Positions 11,097 to 23,838 are shown, counted from the stretch's first letter. The stretch is 64,000 nt of DNA from Dipteris shenzhenensis (GCA_047967505.1 CM106538.1); one strand, 5' to 3'. Notes: generated by a model not told the origin, from the letters alone. Program-made: numbers and translations.

Positions 11097-12299
11097 TAAG
11101 GTTTAAGTATGTACAAAAAATACATAAATGTGTAAATAGAGAGCATACATATGTAACAAAAGGAAATGCGATATAATAATGCTCACCCAATAATCACATT
11201 AATTAACTAGTGCATTTTATGAACATCATTGCATGTGGCATGCAACAACATCCTTAGGCAACAACCACATGTCACAACAATCCTCACAATGGTAGTGTGG
11301 GTATAATCTATGTCATGGACCTTTCTTATAACACCCGATGATGTGTATGATGGGAATGCCAATGACCACTAACACAATAATCTAAGAATGGTGGTGATTT
11401 TGATTGTTGATTTCAATGGCCCCCTATTTGCTAAATGACCATGTCAATGGTCATGTTGATCCTCCTTTGAGTGCAAATCTCCTCTAACCATGACTCAACA
11501 AAAGAACCAAAAGCAAGGTTTCAATACATTTTGTCCCTTCAAAGATTTAAAAAATCATTATAAGTGAACAGATAAAGGGCAAGGAGTCAACTATATTAAG
11601 AATTTAATTAAAAATAAGGAAGCACTTTTGTGTATAATTATAGCAAAAATATTGAAATGACCACAACATACTTACAATAACTTTTAGAGGAGTTTAGTCA
11701 TTAAAACCTTACAATAAACGTAAAAACATTTCCATAAGTATCATAATGTCTATTTAGGATAATATATTAAACCCTAATTCGATTGCATCATGATGAATGC
11801 CCAATTTACATCACAATTAAAATGTATTGCAATGTTAAATCTTGAGGGATAATTTAAACATTTTCAAACTCTTTCCTTCCATCCCTCTAGGTTTCAAACC
11901 ATTCCCTCCCATCCTTTCCCTCCACCTTCCAAACCTTGCCCTCCCCATTTAAAACATTTCCCAATTTCCCTTTATGGTCACTCACAAGCTTAGGCAAGGC
12001 AATGTAGATGGATACAAAAACTTTTTATGAGTGTTTTACTTTTTCTTAATTCTTTTTGTCCAATTTAGAAAAATGTAAAGAGAGAGAGAAAGAGATGAAC
12101 AAATATGGAGGGAGGAGAGGATAAGAGTGGAGACGAGGAGGAGAGAGGGCACAGCTAGAGAGCACACCACAAATGACTAATATACACTAGATTTAGTTAA
12201 AAATTATGAATATATACAGACTCCTTTAGGTTAGGGTTAGGTTTAGGGTTTCTAACCCTTTACTTTTTAGCACTCTATGTGTTAGTGCTATGCACATAT
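11097..12299. other. AT-rich intergenic DNA with telomere-like motif
   Basis: No gene. A polypurine GAGA stretch lies at about 12075-12150. At 12225-12259 there are a few degenerate plant-telomere units (TTTAGG, TTAGGG, TTTAGGG) followed by TCTAACCC in the opposite orientation. Confidence 0.4.
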
Positions 12300-12735
12300 G
12301 ATAACGCATGATGTTGAGATGAATCCTAAACACCTTCCCTCAAGATTAACATCATGAAGTAGGCCTTCCCTCAAGATGATGATTATGGGGAATTGAAGAC
12401 AGATTGATCATTACATTCCATCACACCCCTTTAATAGGGATGTCCTTCCTCTGCATTAAACCAAGAGCTCGTCGGTGCTTCTTGAAAAGTTATTTGCCAA
12501 ATGGTTTGGTAAAGATATCTGCAACGTTCTTTTTGCCGTCAAAATGTTATAGTGTTATGTCACCAAGTAGCACTCTTTTTCTAATGAAGTGTTGTTTTAC
12601 ATCATTGTGCCTTGTCATGCAGTGATATACTAGATTCTTGGCTAATTCTTGAGCCGATTGATTATCACAGTATATTGTTGTTAGCTAAGTAGTTTGCAAT
12701 GACAATTGCTTCTGTCTAATATTGATTTGGTAGAT
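12300..12735 (-). mobile_element. Copia relic: RNase H C-terminus and start of 3' LTR
   Basis: Read on the minus strand from about 12716 to 12421, the sequence gives the end of a Copia polyprotein: DNQSAQELAKN, then KQHFIRKRVLLGDI, then NVADIFTKPFGK and HRRALGL. These match the conserved RNase H tail (N-P-x-H-x-R-(S/T)-K-H-I and D-I-(F/L)-T-K). At least one stop breaks it. Two CTTGAGGGAAGG words at about 12335-12378 (minus strand) look like the polypurine-adjacent start of the 3' LTR. The relic is cut off on its right by the 3' end of the LINE at 12738. Confidence 0.65.
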
Positions 12736-12866
12736 GCTTTTTTTTTTTTCCCAAAAATAGACTTCTATTAAGTAGGAGAAAAAACCCGCGAGAGTAAGCT
12801 CAAAGCGGAATACATCATGAAATCACGAGGATGAATAAAACCCCCTCAAAGTGAGATGGACAACAA

Positions 12867-13789
12867 CTAAGGCTGAGGTTGAAAGTGCCACCTCAACCCT
12901 GTAGGAGTCTCAGAGAAGAAAGGAGAATCCTTCCATTCCCTGAAGAAAGAAGCCCTCCTAGCTGAGGCTACACGGGAGTCTCCCTGCATACTCATCCATA
13001 CGGCCATCAAAGTATGTCCGGTGTCTGTCGAGATACTAGCCAAAGTGTGCAAGGGATGAACCTGAGTACCCTCCATAGCCTTTGTGCATCTGGCTCTCCA
13101 CATATGCCAAGATGCTATGCTCGGTAAAATCTCCCAAGAAGTATCCACAGAGGCATGTACATCTGTAAAAGGAAGGTGTGGTTTCACATCCAACGAATAG
13201 GACTCAATCTGATGACGTCAAACCAAAATGGCCTGAGAGGAGTCAAGTCTCTCATAGAATACCTGAGGCCCTATAAGAGAAAGCCAAGCCACTGAGCCCC
13301 ATGTCATAAAGAATGGGGAGTGGGCAAAGTGATTGAAAATCTTGGCTACCCCCATCCAAATCATCCTCGCCTGTTTGCAATCCCATAAACAATGCTGAAT
13401 AGTCTCCGAAGCAAAGAGGCAACGAGGGCAAGTAGAGTCGGCTCCGAACCTGGATCTCCAAAGGTTCACTGCAATCCCACCATGGATAGAAAGCCAAAAG
13501 AAGAGAGTGATCTTTCTATTCTTGTGGGATTTCCAAAGTCTCCTCCAGAAGCACCTCTGCAGATCCGCAGTGATATCAAATGTCTCCCAATGAGGAACTT
13601 TGGAAGGTCTCCAACCTCTACTACTGAGATGAAATCTCTTGGCATTACTGACTGTGTAATGAAAGAAGGGGATGCTCTTCTCTCAATGCCCTGCGTCAAT
13701 CCACTCCCACTCTCCAGGGTCCCACTGCAAATATCTAATGGGAACTCCCCCGTAGAGCGAAAGCCTCTAAGACTTGGTCGAGGAACCAC
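12867..13789 (-). pseudogene. LINE ORF2 C-terminus with RT zinc-binding domain
   Basis: Three overlapping reading frames cover this part. The segment at 13469-13218 contains a zf-RVT signature, C-P-R-C ... T-I-Q-H-C-L-W-D-C, after a FGADSTCPRC lead-in. The 13193-12867 frame continues with a helical tail (WHMWRARC). Such domains lie C-terminal to the RT in plant LINEs and bind template RNA. The frames change between 13469 and 13466, so the protein is not intact. Confidence 0.7.
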
Positions 13790-14499
13790 TCTGAATCTGA
13801 TCCCTACACCAAAAGACCTACAACCTTGATAGGCTGAAAAGCAGACTCAAGTAAGATGTCCTCTATGGATCTGAGCAATCTACCACCATCCTGCACACTA
13901 ACAATTAAAGCATCCTCCTGCGCATCTCGAAAGGCCAAAACCTAAAGTGGAACACTGCCTCTCATAAAAGTACCTGCCCAAGTGGAGCAAGTGAGTGGCA
14001 TATCATCTGTGTCTACCCAATCCTTTGGAAAGGCTACCTCAATCTGCAAGATCCTCCTTGCACTCCCTCTGAGATGTCCTGTCAACTAAGACTTGGTCTC
14101 CTCTAGAAGCCTACGGAAAGCTTTCCAAGACCCCAAAGATGATGCAGGTCCCCTCTCCCACCTGGACCACTGCATGTAGAGTGAGGTACCAAGTGGTTTG
14201 CCACGATCATCTAATATACTATCATTCCACATGATGAGTTGCCTATCAATCTCTTCACGAGAGGAAGGAGGAATCCTTCGAAGAGTGCCATGAAACTGGC
14301 CAATGCTTTCAGAATGGCAACCATGAGAGGGGATGAAGGTGATCTAAGGTGTGCTGTGGTGAAGATCCACCTAATACTGCTCATCCAATCTCCTCTTGAA
14401 GAAGGTGTGCACCTCTGTATGTTGCTAATAACAAAGGCGTTCCACGGTTCCTGCCCTGGCATAAGTCCCCGCACCACCATCTTGCATAGTAAAGCTTTG

Positions 14500-15926
14500 C
14501 ACTGTAAATCTGGATCAATAATATTGAGACCCCCTTCCTATGTAGGGAGAATGAGGGTCTCCCAAGCCACCCTGGATAAGGTATCTGATGTGCCATCAAG
14601 CCCATTCCAAATAAAATTTTTGATCGGTCTCCTGAGTTGAGTGATGTAGTCCCTAGAATAGCACCAGCAAGAAAAAACAAACTAGGCGGTGGCCAAGAGG
14701 ACCTGGTTGACCACCACAACTCTAGAGGCAAGATCCAGCTTGGCTGAGCTCCAAAAACGGAGCTTCCTCCTGATGCTCTCCAACACGGGAGCAAACTGCT
14801 GCATGGAAGAAATATCCAAGCCGACCTGGCAGCCCAAATACCTGACAGGCACACCCCTCTGAACCCAAGTGAATCCTATGTCAAGCCCCCAAACTACAGT
14901 ATCCTCATCACTGATCCAAAAGCCATTGGATTTATGCCAATTTATCTGCGCCCCCACCGCAAGCAAAATAAATCCAATGCTGTCCTGAAAGAAGTGAGTG
15001 TCTGTGGAGTGGCATCTAAGTAAACTGCTGTCATCTACCAACTCACTGTCAAGTAACTCCTCTTCCCTTCTAATGGGAAGTCTCAGCCCAAAGATGTCAG
15101 CTTGAGATCTAACATAGATACTCATAGCTTCGGCCATGAACAAAAAAAGGAAAGGAGCAAGGGGGCATCCCTCACGGATTGATCTGGAAATCTGAAATCT
15201 CTCACTCCTTACCCCACCAATAAGTACTTGGCTATGGGCTGATCTGTACAAAGAGGAAACACCTTTGATCGAAGCATTAGTAAAGCCAAAACATAGAAGG
15301 GTGCCCTCCAAAAAACCCCAATCTACTCTGTCATAAGCTTTCTCAAAATCCAAAAGTAGAATGGCTAGATTCTGGCCGCTCTGTATGGCCCACTCTGAGG
15401 CTTCCCAGAAAGAGAAAATGTTATAAAAAATGCTTTTGCCATGCACAAATCCCGTTTAAGTGTCATGAATAAGATCTGGGGGAAGGGGCTGCAATCGGAG
15501 GCTAATTGCCTTGGCCAGAATCTTGTAACAAGTCCCCAAAAGTGTGATAGGCCTCCACTGGGACACTAGATTTCTGCAACCTCCTTTCAGGATAAGGTGG
15601 ATCAGACCTTCTGTAAGCGACTCGGGCATCTCACCAGAGTCCCAAATGCCCTACAGGGCTGAAGTTATGTAGTCTCCAATCATATCCCAGAATGCAATGA
15701 AAAAAGAGGGGGTAAGGCCATCCAAACCTAGGCACTTGTCCTTGTGAAGGGCTGAAAGTGCAGTCCTGAACTCTGTGTTGGTGAAAGGTGCATCAAGCAA
15801 AACATGCATATTTGGTTTCACCAACAGAGGGATGCTCTGCCAAATAACGTATCTAGCATCCTCTCTATCCCATGTCTTAGGATCAGCAGTAAGAAGGGCA
15901 GCATAAAAATTTGAAGCTATGCGCAA
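14500..15926 (-). pseudogene. LINE reverse transcriptase domain
   Basis: RT fingers begin at 15926 with the pre-palm block KDKCLGLDGLTPSFF. The palm follows at 15446-14682 with LLDFEKAYDRVDW (first catalytic Asp), then the REGCPLAPFLF block, then the box that is usually Y/F-A-D-D, here ELVDDSSLL, and later VRYLGCQVGL. Both active-site Asp residues are kept but the preceding residues are altered. Stops between 15651 and 15446 split the domain. It would prime reverse transcription at the nicked target in an intact element. Confidence 0.82.
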
Positions 15927-16239
15927 GACATCATCAGGATCTATCTATAAAACCCCATGTGAGTCAATAAGTTGGGATACACTCTCTCTACTATGTCTAG
16001 GGCCAAGAGTAGAGAAAAAGTGTTTATTAACACTGCCACCCATCTGAATCCAGAAGCACTCCTGTGCATGAAAGACATACTCTGCTCTCTGATCAAGCAA
16101 TACCTGCTGATGAGCCCTTGCTGCAGTAAGGCGCTCCTAAATCCAAGTGTCTGAAGGCCATTTCTGCTCTTCCCTCTGTAAAGCTGCCAACTGCTGGTTA
16201 ACACCAATCTCACGTCTAAGAATATCTCGTCTCCTGGTA

Positions 16240-17163
16240 CAAGCAACTGAGAGGTAGAAGTCGCTAATACCAGAAAGGGCAGCAGCTACCTATGATGGCA
16301 ATGGCTGCCCACCCTGGACATGAGAAGCCCATATCTGTAGGGCTGCCTCTGTAAGGTCCTCCTCTTTGTACAAGGCATCTGGAATCTTGATGTTGGCAGA
16401 TCGGCCTCTCAAGTGAGGCTCCGAGATAGCCAGCACAACAGGAAAGTGGTCTAAAGTGAAAACCCCAGCAGCGATGCATACCGATCCACCTCTATCAAGT
16501 GCCCAATCATCTACATAGAATCTGTCAATATGTGCATGAATAGGCATCTGCTGCCTCTTGTTCGACCAAGAGAAAGGAGGGACTGTGGCTAAATAAGAAA
16601 GGCATCGTCCAACCAAGTATCTCTACCATAGTAGTGAAAAAGGGAGGCATCCTAAGTTGCTCTCTCCAAAGAGTGAAGTCCTCCTTCTCTACCCCCTTTT
16701 TTGTCTGATGGTAACTCAACCATGTTAAAGTCACCTCCAATCACCCATGAATCCTCAATGGGGGCCTAGGAGAGCAAATCCTTCCACATAAAGACATGTT
16801 CCCCTCTAATGTTGGAGGCATACAGGTTAAGGAAACCAACCTTACACCCTCCAATCAAGAGAATAATCCACTGAGCTCTAGAGGGAATAATGACTCCGTG
16901 TCCAACAACCAAGGGGAGAACCAACTACGAAACTGAAATAGAAGTGCCCCCCTGGTGCCCAAGGCAAGCGACCAAAAAGTATGACCAGAAAGCAGTTTGC
17001 CAGACTTAGAGCAATCACTGGCATCCAACTTGTGTTCCTGGATAAAAAGGATATCAATAGCATCTCCAATGACACCTGGATGAAGTTGATTCCGGATCAC
17101 CTGCCTACGGTGACGGTGTGGAACTCCGCCTAGGCCCTGTATGTTCCAGCTGACTATCCTCAT
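16240..17163 (-). pseudogene. LINE endonuclease domain (EEP family)
   Basis: The frame opens with MRIVSWNIQGLGG, the N-terminal motif of LINE endonucleases. It continues with LFIQEHKLD (the catalytic Glu), then FYVDDWALDRGG and LDHFPVVL (the D-H-x-P terminal box, catalytic Asp-His) at 16616-16290. The domain is split over three frames by frameshifts near 16855 and 16740. It would nick target DNA in an intact element. Confidence 0.8.
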
Positions 17164-17474
17164 CGACAGGAGGATGCTAGATGGAAAGGCTTACCCGACC
17201 TAGTAGAGGAGACCAACTTCCCCTTGGCCGAAACACTCCTGCTGAGGGCAAGAAACTCAATAGGTAAAAGGATCCCTATACCTGCTGAGGCGGAGGCCCT
17301 GTCAAAAGGAATCCTAATGACCAGGACCCCTAAGGTGGAGGGCACAAACTCCTCCTCATCCATGAAAGTCATCGAATCAGCCAGTGTCAAAAAAGAGTTC
17401 CTGAGAAGCAAGTTTGGCCGAGGAGTGCGAAGAAGACTTGCACTCGTGGAGGAAGGAGGAGAAGGACCTGCCAA
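17160..17474 (-). pseudogene. Tail of LINE ORF1
   Basis: A 104-codon minus-strand frame, rich in Ser, Pro and Leu, that overlaps the endonuclease start by a few bases. Its place directly before ORF2 suggests it is the C-terminus of ORF1. No RRM or zinc knuckle can be seen in the remaining part. Confidence 0.4.
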
Positions 17475-17484
17475 GATGTGTGGT

Positions 17485-17748
17485 CAAAAGTTTGTAAAAA
17501 AGGTGTATGGGTCACATAGCATGAGGGCAGTACATATACTACTTGTATCTTATTCTTCTGGATGTCTAGATAAGAAAAATGTAGGACTCGCTATTTCTCT
17601 ATGGAGTAGCCCGCACTGTGTGAACCACATATATCGGTGTCTCTCTTTTTCTTCCATTTTCTGTGCTTTCTATATTGTGTATTTTATGCATTTTACTTAT
17701 TGCATTATTGCTCTGCTATCACTTTGCTCCTAAGAATTGGTATCAGAG
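17485..17748 (+). mobile_element. Copia-type LTR end with primer-binding site
   Basis: About 250 bases of plausible LTR (R/U5) end a few bases before TTGGTATCAGAG at 17737-17748. This is the usual plant LTR-retrotransposon primer site, complementary to initiator Met-tRNA. The element would run to the right. The next few hundred bases hold ATGGGAGGGAGTACATC at 17840 as a possible gag start, but no gag domain can be recognised. The left end of the LTR is lost at the LINE junction. Confidence 0.65.
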
Positions 17749-19159
17749 TGTTTATTTGAGCAACATCCATTGACTTATTTAAAACAAGGTTCTCTTTTGG
17801 CTTCTCTACTTTGTATTTGTCCTTATCCTTATTTCAAGCCATGGGAGGGAGTACATCTATCCTAATTGAGGATAAAGTAGGGGTGGGGTTGAAGCCCACT
17901 TCTTTGATTTGTAAGAGCCTTGACTCACCATCAAGAAATGTGGTTATAATAGGCAGGACAGTTGGGAGACGTATGAATGAAGATAATTAGAGAGGTATCA
18001 CAAAGCGATTGGGGCCAAGAGGCAAATCAAAGTGGCTGCCTAGAATAGAGGCAAGGGGTTGGAGATGGTACTATTTGGAGGCTTCATGGTATTGTTTAGA
18101 GGCTCTGTGCAACTATGAGCAATGTTGGCATGGTGTCAAGGTTGTAGTGGTGAGGTAATGGAGAAGAGGAAGGTGGCATATGTAGGTGTAGCTATGGCAA
18201 AAAGATGAATTGTTGGAGCAAGTAGGAGCAGCTATGGTAGAGAGCATGAGCGAGATGAAAGGAGTTAGAGCAGGAGCAACAAGGGGAGAGAATGCACAAT
18301 ACAACACCTAGGAGAAACAAAGGGGGAGGAGCTAGAGAGGGAGAGTAGAAGCTATGGGCTATGGCAAGGGAGTAGAGACTATGGATAGTAGAAATTGGAC
18401 ACCGACGAGGAGGCCCGAAGACAGAGGCTATGGTAGGCCGAATTGGGGCACAATGCAATAGCCATGAGACACAAAATAGAGGCTATGGGGGGCACACACA
18501 CACACACGCACATGGGGGGCGAGAGAGAGAGAGATTTCTCTCGGTCACTTTGTCAATTATTTTCTAATAAAATTGTGTACACGTCATAGTTGCTTCTTAA
18601 TGGCCTTGTACATTTGATCATCTTTTTATTATAAAAATCATGTTTAAATGTAAATATTTTTATTATAAAAATTATGTGTATGTATAAATCTTAGGCTACT
18701 ATTTGCTCAATAGACAAAATTTGTGTTCTTTATTTAGAAAAACAACCCGCTAAATAGTAATATGATCAATTTATAAAAGAGTCATTGAGAGGCGATGCTA
18801 TATACTATTATTAGTCCTTGAGAGGTGTTGATAAAAATTTTAGGTATTCTTATATATCTTTAGAGTAATCAAAATTTTAAACCATTCCATCATCATTTTG
18901 CAATAAACCAAACATTCTAACAATAAATTTAGATAAATAAGTCAAAAGGACAAAACATGCCTTCAAATTTATGCCAAGGGCCTTTTAGATTGATGCAATG
19001 AACCCTTCTTGTTTACTAGGTGAATCCTCACTCTAACATAGCAAGGTGGATGGTTTTTCCTAATTAACCTAAGTTAGCGACCCCCCTCCCCTCTACTCCC
19101 CTCCCATTGTCAACCTCTTCCATCGCTCAAGGCTCCCCCCTCTTTGGTTCCATCCAACG
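17749..19159. other. Possible Copia leader, then low-complexity intergenic DNA
   Basis: The first part may be the leader of the Copia element above. From about 18110 to 18480 the plus strand is strongly purine-biased. A (CA)n run (18493-18508) is followed by a (GA)n run (18520-18533). No gene was recognised. Confidence 0.4.
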
Positions 19160-19230
19160 CCCCCACCCCTCTCTCTACATACAGTCAGTCCCCCACCCCT
19201 CTCTCTACAGTCAGTCCCCCACCCCTTTTC
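19160..19230. repeat. Polypyrimidine minisatellite, about 2.5 units
   Basis: Units CCCCCACCCCTCTCTCTACA followed by (TA)CAGTCAGT repeat at 19160, 19190 and 19216, the last one truncated. Surrounding sequence (19080-19230) is also C/T-rich. Confidence 0.75.
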
Positions 19231-20849
19231 TCTCATTGTAAAGGCTGATGAATTGACATACTTATAGGAAGCAAGTGTAGCTATCTAGCCAGCAAATGAG
19301 CAAGTAAATTCGAAAGGAATAATCACATCTCTGGATCCTTGTGGTACGCCTCTATTCCTTTGTCTTGCAAAGTCTCAAGGGGTGGAGGATGATGAGCACC
19401 TTCTTGCCGGTCGCTTTGCATAGCTCCTAGCAATTTCTCAGCCCCCATGCCTCTCTTGCTTCTCCCTTTACCCTCTCACATGTCTAAGTCGATGCCAATC
19501 ACAACAATCTCCTATATTCCTCCTTGGCTTTGGGGCCAGCCTTCAATTTGCTACCCTCTCCCTCCCCCTCTCCCTTTTCTCATTTCCCATATTTTATCTC
19601 CTAGAGATGCCTCCCTTATGTCGCTCAAAATGAAACAATATAATTTCATAGAATACCTTGATTCTATAGCTTATTCAAATCGGACTATGACAAGTAATTC
19701 AATCTAGCTACTTGAGAAAATGAATGAATTCTCATACGGTAGCAAGAGAAGCTTAGAAGAGGAGGATCTCCATAGCCTTCTTTTCCATGATCGGGGAACA
19801 AGGAGATGGCTTTGCTAGAGGAGTGGAAGAAAGGCTGAGCAGGAGGAGGGAAGAAATGCAAGGAGGTGGTCAAAAGGACCTATAAATATCGGGCTAGAAA
19901 TATCTAGGGACAGAAGGGACACATTACCTTACCTTAATCGATACGATTCACATCTACCTTAGTTTAACCTTACCTTAATCATATTCATGGAGAGGGCAAA
20001 TGAGACATTGATTGGATTTTCCCCCCACAAGTTTGCTAGGGGGACATATTTGTTGCTTATAAAAAGATGTTTCTACCCCCTCATTTTGGAGATCTAGTAG
20101 TACGTAAGGAAGGTTGTATTGTAGTTTTCAATTCTTGGCCATGGAGGTTGTGTATTCCAACTTTAGCTACCTTTCCACATTCATGATTCAAATAGTTAGA
20201 CTTTATCTTAGGATTATAAAACAAACAATATGTAATATCTCATGGGAAAGAAAAAGAGTCACTTTGAGATGAGTCCCATATAGAAAATGTGATATACACA
20301 TCATATAAACCCATCGTCTAGGCCCAAATTCGTTACTAAGCAAGGAATTTTGAACGTAGCCATTATGCTTGGACTAGTACCTAAGCACACAAAAAGAGTA
20401 GTGACGTCCTCCAGATATAGGCATGAATTAATGGACATGTGAGATGTTGCGATGGCACATTGAAGGAGAAGGCCAAATTCCATGAGCATAATAACTTTGT
20501 CTAGTTAGGAATGAAGCATCTATATGGAGAATGAGCAACATGCCCTTCTAAAGTACGAAGCATGCACCACTTTATTAGAAAGATTTTGCCCCATCCAAGA
20601 TGGACATGACATTGTTGCTCAAGTAATCTCACAATGGTGCTACACAAATTTCAAGGGCACATGCATTGTCGAGGGCATGAAAGGAAATAACTCCATGAGC
20701 ACCATCATAACATCATACATGCCACTAGAACCAACCAAAAGGGTCTCTTTCACATTATTCTCCTTTTCTTGTGGCTACTATTGTAGCGTTATTCTTTATT
20801 CCCATAGGTCATATTCAGCCTTAATTGGATGTTGTATGATCATCATCAT
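19231..20849. other. Intergenic DNA
   Basis: ORFs up to 131 codons occur (20524-20919, plus), but the end of that one is translated microsatellite and the rest resembles no family I know. Nothing else was supported. Confidence 0.35.

Positions 20850-20881
<32 letters not shown>
20850..20881. repeat. (CT)16 microsatellite
   Basis: Uninterrupted CT repeats of about 32 bases, followed by a G/C-rich CGTGTGCGCACG word. Confidence 0.95.
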
Positions 20882-20884
<3 letters not shown>

Positions 20885-22274
20885 TGCGCACGCCCCCCCA
20901 AAACCCCCCTACCTATTGATTTGTAAATGTGGGTATGGTGTTTTGGTAATGCTTGTGAAATAAATCCCTATCATAGTCATTTTAATACAATGAACATGAT
21001 TTAGCTACATTAACTATTGAACATTTGAAGGGATATATATTGGAGTATACATGTGTGTGCATGTGCACGTGCATGCATTTGTGTGCGTGTGTGTGTGAGG
21101 TGAGACACCCTTCAAAGGAACAAAGCACAATATACTTTATTTGAAAAAATGTATTTTCTCGATTGGTTGAATTTGTGTAAAATTTTTCCCTATGTACTTA
21201 ATGAGATTATTATTTAAGAACATTTCCACCCTAAGGGGTAGGCAATACACTATGGATGTTTGATGATGACACTACACATACATGTTCACATGTATATTTT
21301 CTTATTAGATGACATGTATATTGTCTTAACAAGTGGTTCTTATTCAAAAAGGGTCTCCATATTTAAAACCACTTTTGTGGTATTTCACCCCCAAATTGTA
21401 ACAAAATAATAATTCCACTACAGAGGTGTCGATGTGTTCAGAAGATCTGTCAATAGAGAGTGAAATCATTTTGAGCATAATCTACAGATTTATAAAGCTT
21501 GTGATGTAGGCATCAAACATACAGAGCAAGTTATGTATTGAAGGTGGAGGGCAAGATGTGCTATGAAAAGTTGGATAGGTGGCTCGTTGAAGATGGAAAA
21601 CATTAAAGTGACTCGGAGGAATGATTTGTACGTTTCCAATATACAAGTATCTCAATTATTATGCTATTTAGTATCCCAATTAATCCTGTGTAAAGATGAG
21701 GCACATTGATAATGCATTGCAAGATGTGGGATTATGCATTGGTATATGTGCCTTGCTTTCGTCTAGGTTTGAATGGATGATAGCTTCCCTTCTAACTTAA
21801 ATTCTAGGAATAATAGATGACGAGAACGGGCACGGATGTCTAGTGGGGGCAGTGCGCTATACGGGTGGAGCATAGTGCACTTTCTTTACATGTTTCATGA
21901 AAACTACATTCTAGCAACAAATTTATATCAATTGATAATGCTATAATGTCAAAAACTCGACTGAATCTTTTTTATATTATGATATAAATGGTAGGTTGAG
22001 CACTTGCCTCTTTTTTATGTTTTGAGGCTTTGATGGATTCCTCTACACTCTTGGATAATTTTTTGTGGTTGGGTTGGCATTCAACATTAGAGTGTATAAA
22101 CATTTTTTATATATTAGGGAACATTTAGAGGATAGTGAACCTCTAGATGTATCTCTACATAAGGTGAATGGTATGAAGAGGTTGATAGAAATCACCGTTA
22201 CTCTTGAACCGTTGATGACAAATGGAGCTTTGCATTGAAGCTTGTAGTCCCTGAATAAAAGATTTTAGGTTCTA
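20882..22274. other. AT-rich intergenic DNA with GT-rich tract
   Basis: A GTGTGCATGTGCACGTGCAT-type tract lies at about 21050-21100. No coding region was seen. Confidence 0.4.
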
Positions 22275-22438
22275 ACCTATATTTTGTGGATAGAGATGAG
22301 TGGAGCTCCTTCAATATCATTTGTGTATATTATATGATTTAGTGAAATGTAATACTCCTTACCTATATTTTTGTGGATGGAGGTGAGTGGAGCTCCTTTT
22401 TGTATATTATATGATTTAGTCAAACGTAATACTCCTTA
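22275..22438. repeat. 86 bp tandem duplication
   Basis: Units 22275-22360 and 22361-22438 share ACCTATATTTT.GTGGAT, GAGTGGAGCTCCTT, GTATATTATATGATTTAGT and AATACTCCTTA. The second unit lacks a few bases (the ATATCATT block). Confidence 0.85.
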
Positions 22439-22556
22439 GCATTTTGCTAAATGTCCATACAAGACTATACCATCTGATTCTATATGGGCAAAGTGTCTCT
22501 AGAAGTAAAAGACAGGTATGTCAGTAGCCTTGTAAAACACACAGCTTTGTGGAGGC

Positions 22557-22680
22557 GATGGGAAGGGAGGTTTTGTGTCTTGTATAGTGTCATTCATGAC
22601 ATAGCCTTGCTTTCTAAAGGTGATGGGGAAGGGAGGTTTTGTGTCTTGTATGGTGCCATTCATGACATAGCCTTGATTTT
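22557..22680. repeat. 65 bp tandem duplication
   Basis: Units 22557-22620 and 22621-22680 both contain GGGAAGGGAGGTTTTGTGTC, TTGTAT.GTG and CATTCATGACATAGCCTTG. They lie in a short plus-strand ORF (22484-22705), where the repeat is visible as EGRFCVLY..IHDIAL twice. The ORF resembles no family. Confidence 0.85.
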
Positions 22681-23592
22681 TTTGTTGTTTTCAAATACAG
22701 GATGATGTATGGCATGGTAGTCTCATAAAACTGGGATATAAACATCCTCTACATGCATGCGCAATTAGTGTCCAATAATTAATGATTACATATGGACAAA
22801 CATAGATTTATTATATAGTTTGATGGTGATTTGCTACTACTGGATCCTGATTGCTAGGAATTTGTGCTTATATCAACTCAATTGGTGGTGTATTTGGAAG
22901 CAATCAATTTAGAATTGCTGATAAGTCACTCACCATGTTGCAATAGATATCGAAATTCATTGTAATAATTTCGAGTACCAATGGCTCTCAATATGAAGGG
23001 ATTCTAAGAGTATGATTAAATCTCTTTACTAGGTACATAATGCATAATATCCTCGTGAAGGTAGTAGTGGCAAGAAACATAACATGTCTATTACCCCATT
23101 GGTTTCTGAAGTCCACTCTCATTAATTTATTTTGAGTCACTGTCCCAAATGGATAAAGATTTATCAATGCAAGCATTCCCTATACTTGGAAATACATCTA
23201 CTAGTGGAAGAGACATCAATGCATGTTTGCTAATCCTAAGGAGGATATTAGAAGGAGTAGTTTCATACCAAGTTCATCTTAAGATATGGCAGTTGACTAA
23301 TCTTAGCATCATTTTGAAATATGGGAAGTGCTTAGCAGTATGACAGAGGATACTGTTGATTTATGACATAGGTATAAAACTCTTGCCATGGATAGTAAGC
23401 CGACACATTGAGGGCAATGTCATACTACCTGAGCTATTTACACTTGGCGAGCTTGAGGAATCCTCTTGCAATTCTAAGCATGGTTTAGATTGTAGTCACA
23501 AGACATTGGTACCACCTAAAAAGGTTTTGGATATATGGAATTACATAAGACCCTATCTAAAGTGTATGTGTGGTTCAAACCTACCATATGTT
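22681..23592. other. Intergenic DNA left of Copia I
   Basis: Two ORFs of 64 and 79 codons (23149-23343 and 23356-23595, plus) have no recognised relatives. Nothing else was seen. Confidence 0.35.
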
Positions 23593-23785
23593 TGAGAGTG
23601 CTCTCAACGGAAGCAAGAACGGAAGAAGGAGAGAGAGAGAGAGACAGAGACAGAGAGCCACACAAGCTTTTGGTGGGTGTAGAACCACCCTAATCTTCTT
23701 TTTCATTCATTTATAAAGCATTTATATATGTGTTTGAGTATTGTACATAACCGAGGTAAAGGCACAGTGACCTTTAACACCCACA
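23593..23785 (-). repeat. 3' LTR of Copia I
   Basis: About 193 bases, minus orientation, from TGTGGGTG (at 23785) to CACTCTCA (at 23593). The purine tract GTGGGAGAT stands immediately before it on the minus strand (23786-23794). Its last ~100 bases match the 5' LTR remnant at 31770-31866. A GA microsatellite (about 23630-23653 on the plus strand) is longer here than in the 5' copy. Confidence 0.85.
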
Positions 23786-23838
23786 ATCTCCCACTTAAAG
23801 GACAATGTGCCTTTAAGGGAGAACAACCAGTGAGCATA

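Larger units (their letters stand above)
12738..17480 (-). mobile_element. 5'-truncated LINE with endonuclease, RT and zinc knuckle
   Basis: A 4.7 kb minus-strand non-LTR retrotransposon. In order from right to left it shows the tail of ORF1 (17474-17160), an apurinic-type endonuclease from 17163, an RT core, and a C-terminal zinc-binding domain. It ends in a homopolymer (T run at about 12738-12750 on the plus strand). The domain order is that of L1-type plant LINEs. The 5' end is lost within ORF1, next to a Copia LTR. Many stops and frameshifts break ORF2. No target-site duplication could be matched between the two flanks. Confidence 0.85.

Noticed and set aside
20524-20919. 131-codon plus-strand ORF ending in a CT microsatellite
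   Set aside because: Its C-terminus is translated microsatellite and the rest has no recognisable relatives.
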